DNA of 64,000 bases. Origin: Achatina immaculata. Taxonomy: Eukaryota > Mollusca > Gastropoda > Stylommatophora > Achatinidae. The first letter of the stretch is position 1, and every line of letters starts with the position of its first letter. The stretch is taken from positions 27,014,133-27,078,132 of the forward strand of contig CM019718.1 in assembly GCA_009760885.1 (NCBI GenBank), in the 5' to 3' direction. The notes below the pieces were generated by a model. It ran no database searches. It saw only the letters and a list, made by a program, of their open reading frames with translations, and was not told the origin of the DNA. Of this stretch, positions 21,866 to 33,500 are shown piece by piece. Made by a program: the position numbers and the translations under genes.

Positions 21866-22477
21866 GAATCTCAGAGATGTTTCTTTTGTTGACCATTTTC
21901 TTTTGTGAAGGTGGATGAGATGGAAGCAGGTTTTCCTTTTCTCTTACTTTTTCCCAGAATGTTCTTCGTGTTTTCGCTTAGCAGTATCATAGTTCCTGGG
22001 TCGATGGGTGAGTAGGTGGGTGGGTGTAGGTGTTTCTACGAGCATCCAATTCACGCAGGCTGCAGTTAAATATAGAAGGAACAGATCCAACAAAAAAAAT
22101 GGCGGATCACGAAATAGAAAAGATTTTATATTCCAGTTGGGTATATGACGAAAACGAGTGGACGAAGAAAACCTTGTAAAAGGAAGTAAGTTTTAGACTA
22201 TTTACATTCATTATTTGCTGAGCAGGAAAGCGTCGGCAATCACGCTTCTATGGTTTGTGCGATTCTTAGCTTTTTACAATCAGTTCAAATGTTTTTTTTT
22301 TCCCCAGTGTCACTTGGTCAGTCCGCAGAAATATTTTTATCTTGAGCTCTGTGTCTCTTGGACGATTGTCTACACGTCTGCTTGTATCTCTCCTGCAAAA
22401 GTTAAAGACCGCGTCTATTGAAACAGGAAAACGAGAGGAGGAATGAACGGGCTAGCTTCAGATTATTATCTTGTAGT
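21866..22477. other. Unassigned spacer
   Basis: No element is recognised. Confidence 0.5.
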
Positions 22478-22838
22478 GAGTGATGACGCTTTCCGATTAG
22501 GCAAACAGCAACCCATAACTGATATGCTAGCGTCAGGGTTAGCGAACCATAGCTGACCAAGACCCTGTCCCATCTCTCCGTCTGTACACTTAGTAACAGG
22601 TCTAGACTGGCTAATGAGGTAGTGATCGCCATGGTCCCCTTGGTGGTGGAGTCTTATAAAGAAGCATTGCGCACCCCCTGCTTTTTATCTGAATTCCGGG
22701 ACTGAGAAAGTAGCTGCCATAACCCGCCCCCACGCCGATACGATGCTGTAGCCCAACACCTCCACAGCATCGACTGCAAAGAACACCAGCTCGCAGCTTG
22801 CAGGGAGATAGCACAAAACAAGACAAGACAAGACAATC
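22478..22838. repeat. Dispersed repeat DR-2, copy 3, with ACAAG tail
   Basis: Carries the DR-2 landmarks and ends in ACAAGACAAGACAAGAC at about 22,817-22,836. Confidence 0.88.
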
Positions 22839-24610
22839 TTGCAGCACATCATGTGCTCTTTGAGAACTGGAAGAGAGAGGATCTGGAAAGACTGATCTTG
22901 ATATTCAGAAGCTCCTCCAGTAGAGATTTTGTTGCAGCTTCTAGGGTGAGCTTTGTAGACTGCAGCAGTTCAAAGACTTTCGTTTATAAGAGAAGAAATG
23001 GAAACCCTTTGTCGTTTAACACATGTTAATCTTCCGTTGCTCTGTTAAATTCTTTGTAATGTGCCTACAGCGGTGGCTTGTCTTTCATATGTATACGATA
23101 ATTTATTTATATAGTGAAGTGGTTCCCACGTGTGACTAGAGGACCACAGATGGCCCTCGAAGCATTATCAACGGCCTGCGGCAGTGTTAATTGACTTTAT
23201 ATTAAGTGCCATGTACTAAATAAAAATAATCTGAGTTTGTGTTTGACTAAGTTCTCGGTGGTATCATCGCGATTGAGACACTCCAGTAATCGCTCCACCA
23301 CCTGTGTCAGCGAATATCGTCCAGAATGTTCATCGTCGGCCTTTCTAATTAATTCCTGGTGATGAGCCAGCCAGTGAGGACGTCATTTTAGAATCTACAG
23401 CAGTCCAGATGCGAAACTAGTCAGCGTCGCTCTTGGCACGAACTCCGTAGCTAAGGCGCCAGGCCGAACCAGGACATACAAAAGATCATTATAGTTAACC
23501 GCTGGTCGAGTAGACATAACGACATAATCATCAATGCTGTTTATGCGAAGTTCACAACTCACAGTGGTGCCACAGAACTAAGCTCAGTAGCTCACCACAC
23601 AGAACCGACCTCCATTTTGAAAGCAATGACGACACTTTCGTCCATTTGACATTGTTTGTGCGTTCCTGTCTGCATCACATTGAGTCAAACTGCGAAGAGC
23701 CGTAACAGGACACAAGCACTTTTAACTGGCAGAGGAGAAATCCAACTCCACATGCAATATCCTAACAACCGGGGGTGTCACTTGCAAGCACGGGAAACGC
23801 TCAGACGCTATTGCTGAACCGGAAATCACCGAATAAAAATAATTAACGATTAATGGCATCACGATCTCATATGCATAAGATTAATGGACCGCAACTTATA
23901 AACAAACAAACAACCCAAAAAACTCATGAAATGAGTGGCAGAGTTAGAAAAGTGGTATCTGAACGTAGAAAGAGTGGAAAACACCTCTCTTGAACGATGA
24001 CGATGGTAACTGTAGATCCAAAATGGGTGAACTTTTCATCTGATTCAAGTGAATATCCCTTTATAAATGAAAAAAACTAGTCTATTTCATCGGCGCCCGA
24101 TGATAAAAAGAATATATAATTACAACAATTTATGCAAGGCCGTGCAAGTCTGAATGGAGTCCATTAATATAGTAATTTATATAGAACATCTTTTGGAAAC
24201 ATTTCTGGCCACCTGAATCGATAGAGATCGGTGTGCGACTTTGAGGTTAATCTGATAGCGTACCCGTATGCAACTGGGACCAGTACTGGTGAGTCACGTG
24301 GTCTTGGAAACATCTGAGCAGAGTTTCAGAATCAGTCGAGAAATCAGTTGTATTTAGAATCGTCAAAAGTGGGAGGAAGGGTAGGAAAAGGGGCGGAAAG
24401 ATGTAGGCTGAGGAGGAGAGAGAAGAAATCCAACAATTATAAAACAGTGGAGAGTTAGATGATGGCGTCGGACAGCACAAAAACTGGGGAATCGGAGGTC
24501 AAGGTTTAATGTTCCAGTTCCAAAGCCTTGAAAATAAAAACTAAAAACTGGGTCAAGAAACCTTCAAACTGGAGATAGAATTTAACTAAAAATCCGCATG
24601 GAAGGAAGAA
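22839..24610. other. Unassigned 1.8 kb stretch
   Basis: The longest stretch without an assigned repeat. No long open frame, LINE peptide or array is seen. GTGGTTCCCACG at about 23,118 resembles a hAT terminus, but no partner was found. Confidence 0.5.
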
Positions 24611-24621
24611 ACAACAATATC

Positions 24622-24653
<32 letters not shown>

Positions 24654-24655
24654 AC
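24611..24655. repeat. CAA trinucleotide microsatellite
   Basis: About 13 AAC/CAA repeats with one interruption. Confidence 0.93.
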
Positions 24656-25329
24656 AGCTTAAACGCCAGCTCCAAATATGAAAGAAAAGCGAATGATGAC
24701 AATGCTAACGAAAACAAAAGAGGTGCATTAGGAGATATTTATCATCATGGGAAAAAAAAATTTGTCATCGGTTTTGGCATTCGCGGTAATCGAAAACATC
24801 ATTATTTTGTAACGATTTCTATTGTTACTTGTTTTTTTTTTTTATTCCGTTGCGTCTCCATATGATGGGCGATTACAAAAGGTGGCACCAGTAATCAATA
24901 CCCCCTAGAAACATGTAGTAATTACTGTTGCCAATTCCCGGGCGAATTCGATACGGTTTGAAAGGGGGAAAAAATATGATACGATTGTCGAATGATAACA
25001 ACAAATGAGCATTAGCGCGTAAGACAAGTTCTCTGTATGCAAATCTCTGAGGTAAATTACTCATTTGGTCTGACAAGAGTTAAAAGTCACGTGGCAAGTC
25101 AGTTGCAGGGGCCAAGAGAGAATTAACAAAGAGCAGTTTCGTAAATGAAAATACAGCATTGTACAAACAAGCGGACGAAGAAAAAGAGTCAGAAATGTAT
25201 AAAACTAAGGGAAATCGGGGGCAGAGTTGTATGAGCTATTTTACAGAACTAGAGAAAAAGCTGTTAAGATTTTACGTCTATTTTTCTTCAGAGCAACACT
25301 ATAATGTAGCATAATATAATATAGTATAT
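24656..25329. other. Unassigned spacer
   Basis: No element is recognised. T run at about 24,832-24,842. Confidence 0.5.
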
Positions 25330-25620
25330 ATCCAGAAAAAGAAAGTCAAATGGTTTGGTCATGTTACACGGTTACCACCAGACAGTGCATCACAGACAAC
25401 ATTCACACAAAGATTTGTAGGTAACAGAGGAAGTGGCCGCCCACGCAGGAGATGGAGAGAGGAGATTACAGAAGCATTAAATATCCCATTTTGTGAAGCA
25501 AATCGTCGAGACCTATTAAGACGACTATTTGTTCCCTCAAAATCGAAAGGTATATGAGGTAGGATATAAGACAAGAATATAATATAATATATATAATATA
25601 ATATTATATAATATAATTCA
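25330..25620 (+). mobile_element. LINE 3' remnant (family F) with AT-rich tail
   Basis: The plus strand reads VKWFGHVTRLPPDSASQ, FVGNRGSGRPRRRWREEITE and NRRDLLRRLFVPSKSKGI with no stop for about 75 codons. This is the WFGHVxRM and GRPRRRW C-terminal end of an RTE-like ORF2, strongly 5'-truncated. An ATAAT-type microsatellite follows at about 25,577-25,615. Similar AT repeats lie just before it at about 25,305-25,330, which may be a target-site echo. Confidence 0.78.
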
Positions 25621-25639
25621 TGCGTTACGTCATCGTGAT

Positions 25640-27464
25640 ACCATCTTGTTGAAAAAAGTGAATGAGTGAGTGCGTGTGAGTGAGTGAAAAGATAAATATG
25701 TAAATGATTCGATAAATGAGTGAATGAGTGAGCATGTGTGTGTATGGATGAGTGAGTAGGTGAATCTATAAGTGATTCATTAACTGAGGCGAGTGAGTGA
25801 GTGAGTGAGTGAGTGAGTGAAAAGAGAGAGAGAGTGAGTGAGTGAATGAGTGAAAAGAGAGAGAGCGAGTGAGTGAGTGAGTGAAAAGAGAGAGAGAGTG
25901 AGTGAGTGAGTGAGTGAGTGAGTGCGTGAGTGAGTGAGTGAGTGAGGGAAAAGAGAAAGAGAGAGTGAGTGAGTGAGTGAGTGAGTGAAAAGAGAGAGTG
26001 AGTGAGTGAGTGAGTGAAAAGAGAGAGAGAGTGAGTGAGTGAGTGAAAAGAGAGAAGACAGAGTGAGTGAGTGAGTGAGTGAAAAGAGAGATAGAGTGAG
26101 TGAGTGAGTGAAAAGAGAGAGAGAGTGAGTGAATGAGTGAGTGAGTGAGTGAAAAGAGAGAGAAAGAGTGAGTGAGTGAGTGAGTGAGAGAGTGAGAGAG
26201 TGAGTGAGTGAGTAAAAAGAGAGAGTGAGTGAGTGAGTGAGTGAAAAGAGAGAGAGAGAGAGTGAGTGAGTGAGTGAAAAGGGAGAGAGTGAGTGAGTGA
26301 GTGAGTGAAGAGAGAGAGAGTGAGTGAGTGAAAAAGAGAGAGAGAGTGAGTGAGGAGTGAGTGAGTGAAAAGAGAGAGAGTGAGTGAGTGAGTGAGTGAA
26401 AAGAGAGAGAGTGAGTGAGTGAAAAGAGAGAGAGTGCGTGAGTGAGTGACTGAGTGGGTAAGTGAGTGAGTGAGTGAAAAGAGAGAGAGTGAGTGAGTGA
26501 GTGAATGAGTGAGCGAGTGAGTGAGTGAGCGAGTGAGTGAGTGAGTGAGTGAGTGAATGAGTGAGCGAGCGAGTGAGTGAGTGAGTGAGTGAGTGAGTGA
26601 GTGAAAAGAGAGAGAGAGTGAGTGAGTGAGTGAAAAGAGAGAGAGTGAGTGAGTGAGTGAGTGAGTGAAAAGAGAGAGAGAGTGAATGAGTGAAAAAAGA
26701 GAGAGAGTGAGTGAATGAGTAAAAAGAGAGTGAGTGAGTGAGTGAGTGAAAAAAGAGAAAGAGAGTGAGTGAGTGAGTGAAAAGAGAGAGAGTGCGTGAG
26801 TGAGTGAGTGAATGAGTGAGCGAGTGAGTGAGTGAGTGAAAACAGAGAGGGAGTGAGTGAGTGAGTGAGTGAGTGAGTGAGTGAGCGAGTGAGCGAGTGA
26901 GTGAGTGAGTGGGTGAGTGAGTGAGTGAGTGAGTGAGTGAAAAGAGAGAAAGAGTGAGTGAATGAGTGAAAAGAGAGAGAGTGCGTGAGTGAGTGAGTGA
27001 GTGAGTGAGTGAGTGAGTGAGTGAGCGAGTGAGCGAGTGAGTGAGTGAGTGAGTGAGTGAAAAGAGAGAAAGAGTGAGTGAATGAGTGAAAAGAGAGAGA
27101 GAGAGAGTGCGTGAGTGAGTGAATGAGTGAGTGAGTGAGTGAAAAGAGAGAGAGAGAGAGTGAGTGAGTGAGTGAGTGAGTGAGTGAGTGAGTGAGTGAG
27201 TGAAAAGAGAGAAAGAGTGAGTGAATGAGTGAAAAGAGAGAGAGTGCGTGAGTGAGTGAATGAGTGAGTGAGTGAGTGAAAAGAGAGAGAGAGAGAGTGA
27301 GTGAGTGAGTGAGTGAGTGAATGAGTGAGCGAGTGAGTGAGTGAGTGAGTGAGTGAGTGAGTGGGTGAGTGAGTGAGTGAATGAAAAGAGAGAGAGTGAG
27401 TGAATGAGTGAAAAGAGAGTGAGTGAGTGAAAAAGTCAGTGAATGAGTGAGTGAGTGAAAAGAT

Positions 27465-27512
<48 letters not shown>
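25640..27512. repeat. Composite GTGA tetranucleotide and GA array
   Basis: Sparse GTGA motifs begin at about 25,660. From about 25,790, runs of GTGA alternate with AAAAGAGAGAGA blocks for about 1.7 kb, ending in pure GA at about 27,470-27,509. The repeat length changes constantly. A minus-strand frame of 587 codons (Thr-His-Ser-Leu repeats) is produced by the 4-bp period and is not a gene. Confidence 0.97.
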
Positions 27513-28093
27513 ATGAAATATTGTTTCACTTCTCATTCCTTTAGTTCTATACAGTGACTGTGTTAGGATTATTTTTTAAACCAGAACAAACTGTACCTGC
27601 CTTTCACTTTACATGAAATACTTTCCGAAAAACCAGTATTCTCGGTACAGCATTCGCTACTTTATTCTTATATTTTTAAAATTTTTACTGTATTCTTAAA
27701 AACACTTCAAAAACATCGCCGGGAATTAAATGTTCATGTGAATTGTTTTTTTGTTTTTAACCTTGTTTGCGGCGAGATGTAATCTGAACAAAATCCTCAC
27801 ATACTGAACCAAGGTAAAATAACTGTCTGCTTATCCCTTGTGCAAGTTGAGCATCATCAGTCTATTGACCTGATTGCCCTACACCACGTTTCATTGGTTG
27901 CTTTTTTTTTTAACTAATACAAACCGGTTACGGTAGTCGACAAACTCCATTATGTTTCGGTTTTCATCTCTTTCTGTCGGTAATTTTCGGTTATTTGCTG
28001 GTTAACGCGATCACTGGTTCTATATTTTATTACTTTATTCCGTTGCTTTTCGCTGACGTCCGTTTTTTTTTTTCTTTTTTAGATACATTAGGC
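27513..28093. other. Unassigned AT-rich spacer
   Basis: No element is recognised. Confidence 0.5.
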
Positions 28094-28620
28094 CAGTGAT
28101 TCTCAACCTTTTCACGTAGCAGAACCCCCCCCCCCTTTTTTTTCATGATAACGATAATCCCACAAAAGCTCCTTCCACTTCGTTATTTGGTACTAACTTT
28201 AAAACCTTCCCACATTTCCAATAGTATACATGCAGAAAACTCTCTACTGTAGAGGCAAAGAGCAACAACACAACTCCCTAGATCGTCAAAGGAAGTACAC
28301 CCCTCCCCACACCCTCAAGCAAGTGTTTGTACCCTATTAAACTCCTGACATTCTAAGGGGGGTGGGTCCCCCTCTCCACCCCAGGTCATGACTCCCAGGC
28401 GTCTGTGAGGTTTGTTTGTTTTTTTTTTCTAATTGTCCTCCTTCCGGAATTTGAACCACGGTCTTCCAAGTGGCACTGCACTTTCTTGGAGTGCATCTAA
28501 GCAGTTATGCCGCGGGGGAAAACGGTATTAGATGTAATACATAATTTAGACGATTGTATTTGAATTAGTTGCAACAGACGTCCACATGCGCCTTCACTGG
28601 CCACTGTTTAGGAACCACTG
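28094..28620. mobile_element. hAT-like non-autonomous element (about 527 bp)
   Basis: The left end is CAGTGATTCTCAA. The right end, read inverted, is CAGTGGTTCCTAA, agreeing at most of the first 13 positions. CAGTGNTTCTCAA-type ends are common in hAT transposons. The flanking 8 bases (CATTAGGC and ATAGGGAC) are not a clear duplication, so the call is tentative. No transposase frame is present. A tRNA-like head lies inside on the minus strand. Confidence 0.45.
28447..28515 (-). promoter_or_regulatory. tRNA-like SINE head (A and B boxes)
   Basis: Minus-strand B box GGTTCAAATTC (28,447-28,457) with an A-box-like GGCATAACTGCTTAGATGC about 40 bases upstream (28,493-28,512). Spacing and sequence match a tRNA-derived SINE promoter. 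The layout is the same at 47,315-47,377. Confidence 0.6.
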
Positions 28621-29458
28621 ATAGGGACTATCAAGTTTTAAATATTAGATACTATAGCTGTTTTTTTTTTGTATGGGGACGATTGATGACTGTATCATGT
28701 TGTTAAACGAATTAGATTCTTGAAAGTATAATAATAACAAATTAATAATAATTATTTGTAAGAAAACCAAAACTTACCTGTCTGAGCCTGTGTTCACCTG
28801 CGTTGGCTTGAAATCCGTACCTTGGAAAATGATGTATCGGCGACTGCTGGTTACTTCTACAGTATCCATTCCGGGGGGTGTAGAAGCCACAGCATCTCCT
28901 TGTCAACACCAAACGTTAACCTCGTCTTATGTGGCTCGCAGTGCAGACGGCAGCACATGCGCGGCCCGCGATTTGTTGGCCGATTCTGGTGGGATGCGGG
29001 ACACAACTGGAATGGGTGGGGGGGGGGAGGAGGAAAGGTTGTGGGGGAGGGAGTGCGATCGTGGACAGATAACTCCTGCCTGCCTGTCTCTGCCGATATT
29101 CGAAAGAGAGCGATGAAAGATGGAGAGAGATACGTTGCGTGAAGCGGAAAGAGTGGTCATGAGAGATGGCGGGTGGAGATATCTGGAATGAAATGGAATA
29201 CAGGTGAGAAATAAATGGAGATATAGAGAGAGGAGTTTTGGACATAAGTTGAACTGATGGAGGATGGCAGTGAGATATATGGGGAAACTGTAGGGAGATG
29301 TGGAGATATGAACTAATGAAAGAGGAAGTTGGATGAAGACGGACAGATGGATCTGGAGTGTGTTGTAGACCGGAAAGGGGAGGGTTAAAGACTTTTGGGG
29401 AAACAGGACGTGAAAAGTAGAAACATGTTTTGGTTGAATGAGACAGAAAGCGACAAGA
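28621..29458. other. Unassigned spacer
   Basis: GA-rich on the right and a G run at about 29,018-29,027. Overlapping minus-strand Ser/Pro-rich frames at 28,916-29,556 follow composition. No family is recognised. Confidence 0.45.
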
Positions 29459-29464
29459 AAGAAA

Positions 29465-29497
<33 letters not shown>

Positions 29498-29650
29498 CAT
29501 TTAGGTAGGGTGACCAAATGTCCGGGTTTTGGCGGGATAGTGCGGCTTTCTAGCACAGTAGCATCTATCCGGCGCCATCTCGAGTCAGATGTTGATTTGA
29601 CCCATTTTTTTAGAGAGAGAGAGAGAGAGAGAGAGAGGAAGAGAAAGAGA
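29459..29650. repeat. Two GA microsatellites
   Basis: AGAGAGAG runs at about 29,473-29,498 and 29,612-29,637 flank a non-repetitive segment that begins TAGGGTGACCAAATGTCCG. Confidence 0.85.
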
Positions 29651-29880
29651 CAGATTTTTTACAATTTCGGGAACTGAATAAGATGGCGTGTTTTATTTTA
29701 AAATCATGCACGGGGGTAAAGTTGAGTGAACTGCCCTGATGGCATAAACGCCATGCGTTTGATAATCGCAATCCTTCACGGACTTCAAGGAATGCCGGAA
29801 TGAAAAGCTGCATGAATGGGTTAAAGAATTGAGATTTATTGCTAGCAGCAGATGATATTATTTGTTTTTGTATCGTTACG

Positions 29881-30476
29881 CTGTGAAGACTTCACATTAT
29901 GCCGCGAAGATTTTACATTATGCCGCGAAGACTTTATGTCATACTTTGAATACTTTACATTATGCCGCGAAGACTTTACATTATGCTTTGAAGACTTTAA
30001 ATTATGCTGTGAAGAATTTACATTATGCTGTAATATAATTTACATTATGCTGTGAAAAATTTACATTACGCCCTGAAGAATTTACATTATGCCGTGAAGA
30101 TTTTACATTATGCCGTGAAGACTTTATATTATGCCGTGAAGACTTTATATTATGCTGTGAAGACTTTACATTATGCTGTGAAGAATTTATATTATGTAAA
30201 TAATTTACATTATACTGTGAAGACTTTATATTATGCTGTGAAGAATTTACATTATGCCGTGAAGACTTTATATTATGATGTGAAGACATTATATTATGCC
30301 GTGAAGACTTTTTTATTCTGACGTGAAGACTTTACATTATGCCGTGAAGACTTTATATTATGACGTGAAGACTTTGCATTATGCCGTGAAGACTTTATAT
30401 TATGACGTGAAGACTTTGCATTATGCCGTGAAGACTTTATATTATGACGTGAAGACTTTACATTATGCCGTGAAAG
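29881..30476. repeat. 21-bp minisatellite, about 28 units
   Basis: The unit is GTGAAGACTTTATATTATGCC with base changes. From about 30,310, GACGTG and GCCGTG units alternate, forming a 42-bp higher-order repeat. Its 7-residue-period frames on both strands are artefacts. Confidence 0.95.
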
Positions 30477-30579
30477 CTAAAAGTAAAGGAAAATGTGCTG
30501 TTGAACGACAATTGAAACGGATAAACATAAAGGATGATAAGGATAAATTATATAAAGAGTATTGGATTGTGGGGCAAAC

Positions 30580-30960
30580 ATCCTTCCTTTGTTCTTCGCC
30601 TTCTTTACCCTTATCTGAGGGGACAGACCATCATCAAGGGCTCTCCATTTATTTCTGTCCCGGCTGGTTTTTCTATCCATCTTCAGGTGTAAGGCATCTT
30701 TTTTTCTGCTTTAAGACTCCTTCTCCAGGTGTTTCTATGTCTTCCTTGTTTCCTATTTCTCTGCGGATTTTAGGTTTTGGTTTTGTTAGCGGTAGGCTTT
30801 CCAAATGCTTGTCCTGTCCATCTCCAGCGTCTTTTCTTTATCATTTCTTCCACTGTGGGTTGGTTCATGTTCTGCCACAGCTCTTCTTTGGTGATGTTAT
30901 CTGGCTACCTGATCTGAGGGATCTTCATTACGCAGGTGCTAAAAGAACACGAAAGCTCAT
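30580..30960 (-). mobile_element. LINE 3' remnant (family E-like)
   Basis: The minus strand reads KKRRWRWTG, RNRKQGRHRNTWRRSLKAE and, after a frame change, RDRNKWRALDDGL. This is the order of the C-terminal LINE blocks (RRWxWLGH, GRPKNTWRR, DRxxWRALVDGLC). Stops and frameshifts are present. Confidence 0.75.
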
Positions 30961-31512
30961 GAAATGTAGACTGTCACAGTTAGGAACATTGTCTCCAGAT
31001 TTTAGATAAATTTGAGCTATTTTGTACAAATCTGAAGGTCAGAAGAACTGAACTTCTCCAGTCCATGTAGGACTGTGCCCACACAGAACGATGATGAGCT
31101 TAGTTTCCATAGACGACGAGTGGACATGGTGAAAGCATAGCTCAAAATCTGTACCAACTTCTAAGAAGATTGCCCGGCCATCCACGGACAATACTTAACC
31201 AACAGAAAACTCCCCCCACAAATGGCACATAAGGGACAGAAGTAAAAACATTTTTTTAAAAAGTAGACGTCCATGATTTACGGTAAATGATACATAGACC
31301 ACTTCCTTTAGCGTGCGCTGGATTTAAGTATTCGCATGCATTAATTGCGCAAAAAACTATGTCTGTTTTTATTAAATATTATAACTAAAGCGACCATCTG
31401 CGTGCATTACTTTGTATGTTGTGTTTGTAATGCGCTTTATAACTTACAAAATAGAAAACTTCGTTTGAAAGCAGTACATATAGATGTGACTGATACTTAT
31501 GTAAAATAACAC
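30961..31512. other. Unassigned spacer
   Basis: No element is recognised. Confidence 0.5.
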
Positions 31513-31705
31513 TTAAGATGGACACCACAGGGGAACAGAAGTAAAGGTAGACCAAAGGAGACATGGAGAAGAATAACAGAGAGGATGTTGAGCAACAGAG
31601 GGCTCACCTGGGCAAGAGCGGGGGGGGGGGGGGGGCAAAGGACAGGCGTTTGTGGAAAACCCTTGCGGAAGGCCAATATGCCTTTGGCACTTAATGTTCA
31701 GAGAT
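31513..31705 (+). mobile_element. LINE family D 3' end, 5'-truncated
   Basis: The plus strand reads RWTPQGNRSKGRPKETWRR, TERMLSNRGLTWARA, an inserted G run of 18-19 bases (31,620-31,637), then the KDRRLWKTLAE region in another frame. It matches the copy at 9,845-10,490. Its last bases CACTTAATGTTCAGAGA become the start of the 33-bp array that follows. Confidence 0.82.
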
Positions 31706-31884
31706 GTGCTAAACGTCCTGCACTTAATGTTCAGAGATGTGCTAAACGTCCTGCACTTAATGTTCAGAGATGTGCTAAACGTCCTGCACTTAATGTTCAG
31801 AGATGTGTTAAACGTCCTGCACTTAATGTTCAGAGATGTGCTAAACGTCCTGCACTTAATGTTCAGAGATGTGCTAAACGTCCT
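31688..31884. repeat. 33-bp minisatellite built on the LINE D 3' terminus, six units
   Basis: The unit begins CACTTAATGTTCAGAGATG, which is the 3' terminus of the LINE, followed by TGCTAAACGTCCTG. Six nearly identical units. Confidence 0.93.
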
Positions 31885-32099
31885 CTTTTTTATGGACATT
31901 CGGAACTTCAGCATCCTCCTTGTCCAGAACGTTGAGGGCAGCCTACATATAGGATAGAAAGGTGTTTGAGTCCATGTTTTCTTTGGTCTGTTGGATGCCA
32001 CTGTGTCATAAATCTGATATAGTTTTATAGCTCATATTTTCCTTCACCTGTCGCTGCACTAGAGGATGATGTTTAAACGCATGGCTGACTTCCATAGGA
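31885..32099. other. Spacer
   Basis: No element is recognised. Confidence 0.45.
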
Positions 32100-32385
32100 G
32101 CAGAATAATGTCCAGAATCACTGAACCTTGACGACTGACTCGATTTGATAGCAAACCAGATTGAAACTCACCTGGTCAGATGATCAGCCAGGGACGGCGG
32201 ACTAGACTCGGCTTGGACGCTGTTCGAGAGAATTGACAGAGACACTTGTTGAGAGGAGAGAACGTGATCGAGAAAAGGGACTACAAAGATTATTGTTTAT
32301 TTGGGATGTTCTTGAGACGAGAATCAATCTATATTGTTAAGCTTAAGGAGCTGACTTCTTCATTTTGACCTCGTTTTCCCAACGG
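32100..32385. repeat. Dispersed repeat DR-3, copy 1
   Basis: Shares AGAATAATG, TGACTCGATTTGA, an ACCAGATT and TCACCTGGTCAG pair, and TTCGAGAGAATTGA-like blocks with 57,165-57,331 and 57,838-58,290, in the same order. No coding or pol III signal is clear. The class is unknown. Confidence 0.65.
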
Positions 32386-33148
32386 TTTTTGGTGTGTTTG
32401 TAATGTGGTAGCTGGGTGTAGCAGCATTGGACACAAGAAATCATAGTGGCAAAAGATGAATCGCTTCTTACATGAGAATAGTTTCAAAGAAAATAAACCT
32501 TGATATCAGGGCCAACAGTACCCCCCCCCCCTTTCCACACACACTTTCTCCGCACGCGAATAGCCTTTATTTCCCTGCTCCAAGAGGCGTCAGGTACCGG
32601 ATTTCACAGCTATTCTGACTTAGATGTCTCTGATTGGATTCAAACCATCGACTAGGGTCATACAATTTTGACTTTTGATTAGAAAACTCAACCCTCAAGA
32701 CAGTTGCGTACCGAGGCGGTGGCGAGAGTTAGCGACTGCCCGGGGGGCCCGAGTTAAGGGCGAGGGCTTAAGCGGAAATCTCTTTATTAGCCTTGCTACT
32801 TCCTTGAGACTCCGGAAAAGGTGGACAGATGGGGTTATAGAAACACTCGCAAGTTGCGGCATGAACATCACTGAGGTCTCTCACATAGCACAAAGACGTC
32901 AACTGCATCTCACCTCACACTACAAGAGAAGGGATAAAATAAGTAAAATCCTTGAGGAGATGGAGTGAGATGGTGTTGGGGTGGGGATGGGGAGAGAGGG
33001 AGGGTTGGAGGGTGAGGTAGAGACATTTGTCTTATTCAACCTGCCACCACCCCCCGATGCCAACAACCATTGGTTAGCCACTGGGTCAATATGAAGTGGG
33101 GGTGGGGACAGACATGGAAAAACAGGACATAAATATGGGGATCGAACA
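32386..33148. other. Unassigned spacer with C run
   Basis: C run at about 32,521-32,532. No gene is recognised in the 97-codon frame at 32,675-32,968. Confidence 0.45.
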
Positions 33149-33500
33149 GAGACAAAGTTTTCTGGTGAGAAAGTCCAGCGCTGGACTTGAAGGGCAACCA
33201 CCTTTCACCTAGCGGGGGTATACTGATATCCAAAACATGTCGAGGTTTTCCGGTGAGAAAGTCCAACTCTAGATTAAAAAGGTGCAACGAAAACCACGGT
33301 GTCACGCAATCTCGCTTCTGCGACCCACCAAAAATTCAGGCTCAAGCCCGCGATACTCTGAACCTCTTGTGATCCTCTCGGGGATCTCTTGTGGGCCTCT
33401 CTGGGACAGCAGGGGGACCACGGGACAAATCGAGGACCACAGGAGCAAATTCAGCAGGATCACGGGGTGATCTTGGTGGTAGAAGCGAACGAAGAAGAAG
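33149..33500 (+). repeat. Dispersed repeat DR-1, copy 3, 5'-truncated
   Basis: Contains only the right-hand 350 bp of DR-1: GTTTTCTGGTGAGAAAGTCC, the doubled GAGGTTTTCCGGTGAG block, then GGTGGTAGAAGCGAACGAAG and GAA repeats. Losing the left side while keeping the GAA end fits 5' truncation during reverse transcription. Confidence 0.85.

Noticed and set aside
25766..27529. Minus-strand open frame of 587 codons rich in Thr-His-Ser-Leu
   Set aside because: It is the translation of GTGA/GA repeats; several frames are open in the same DNA and no domain is present.
29500..29611. DNA-transposon end starting TAGGGTGACCAAATGTCCG
   Set aside because: It looks familiar from transposon ends, but no partner end was found in the window.
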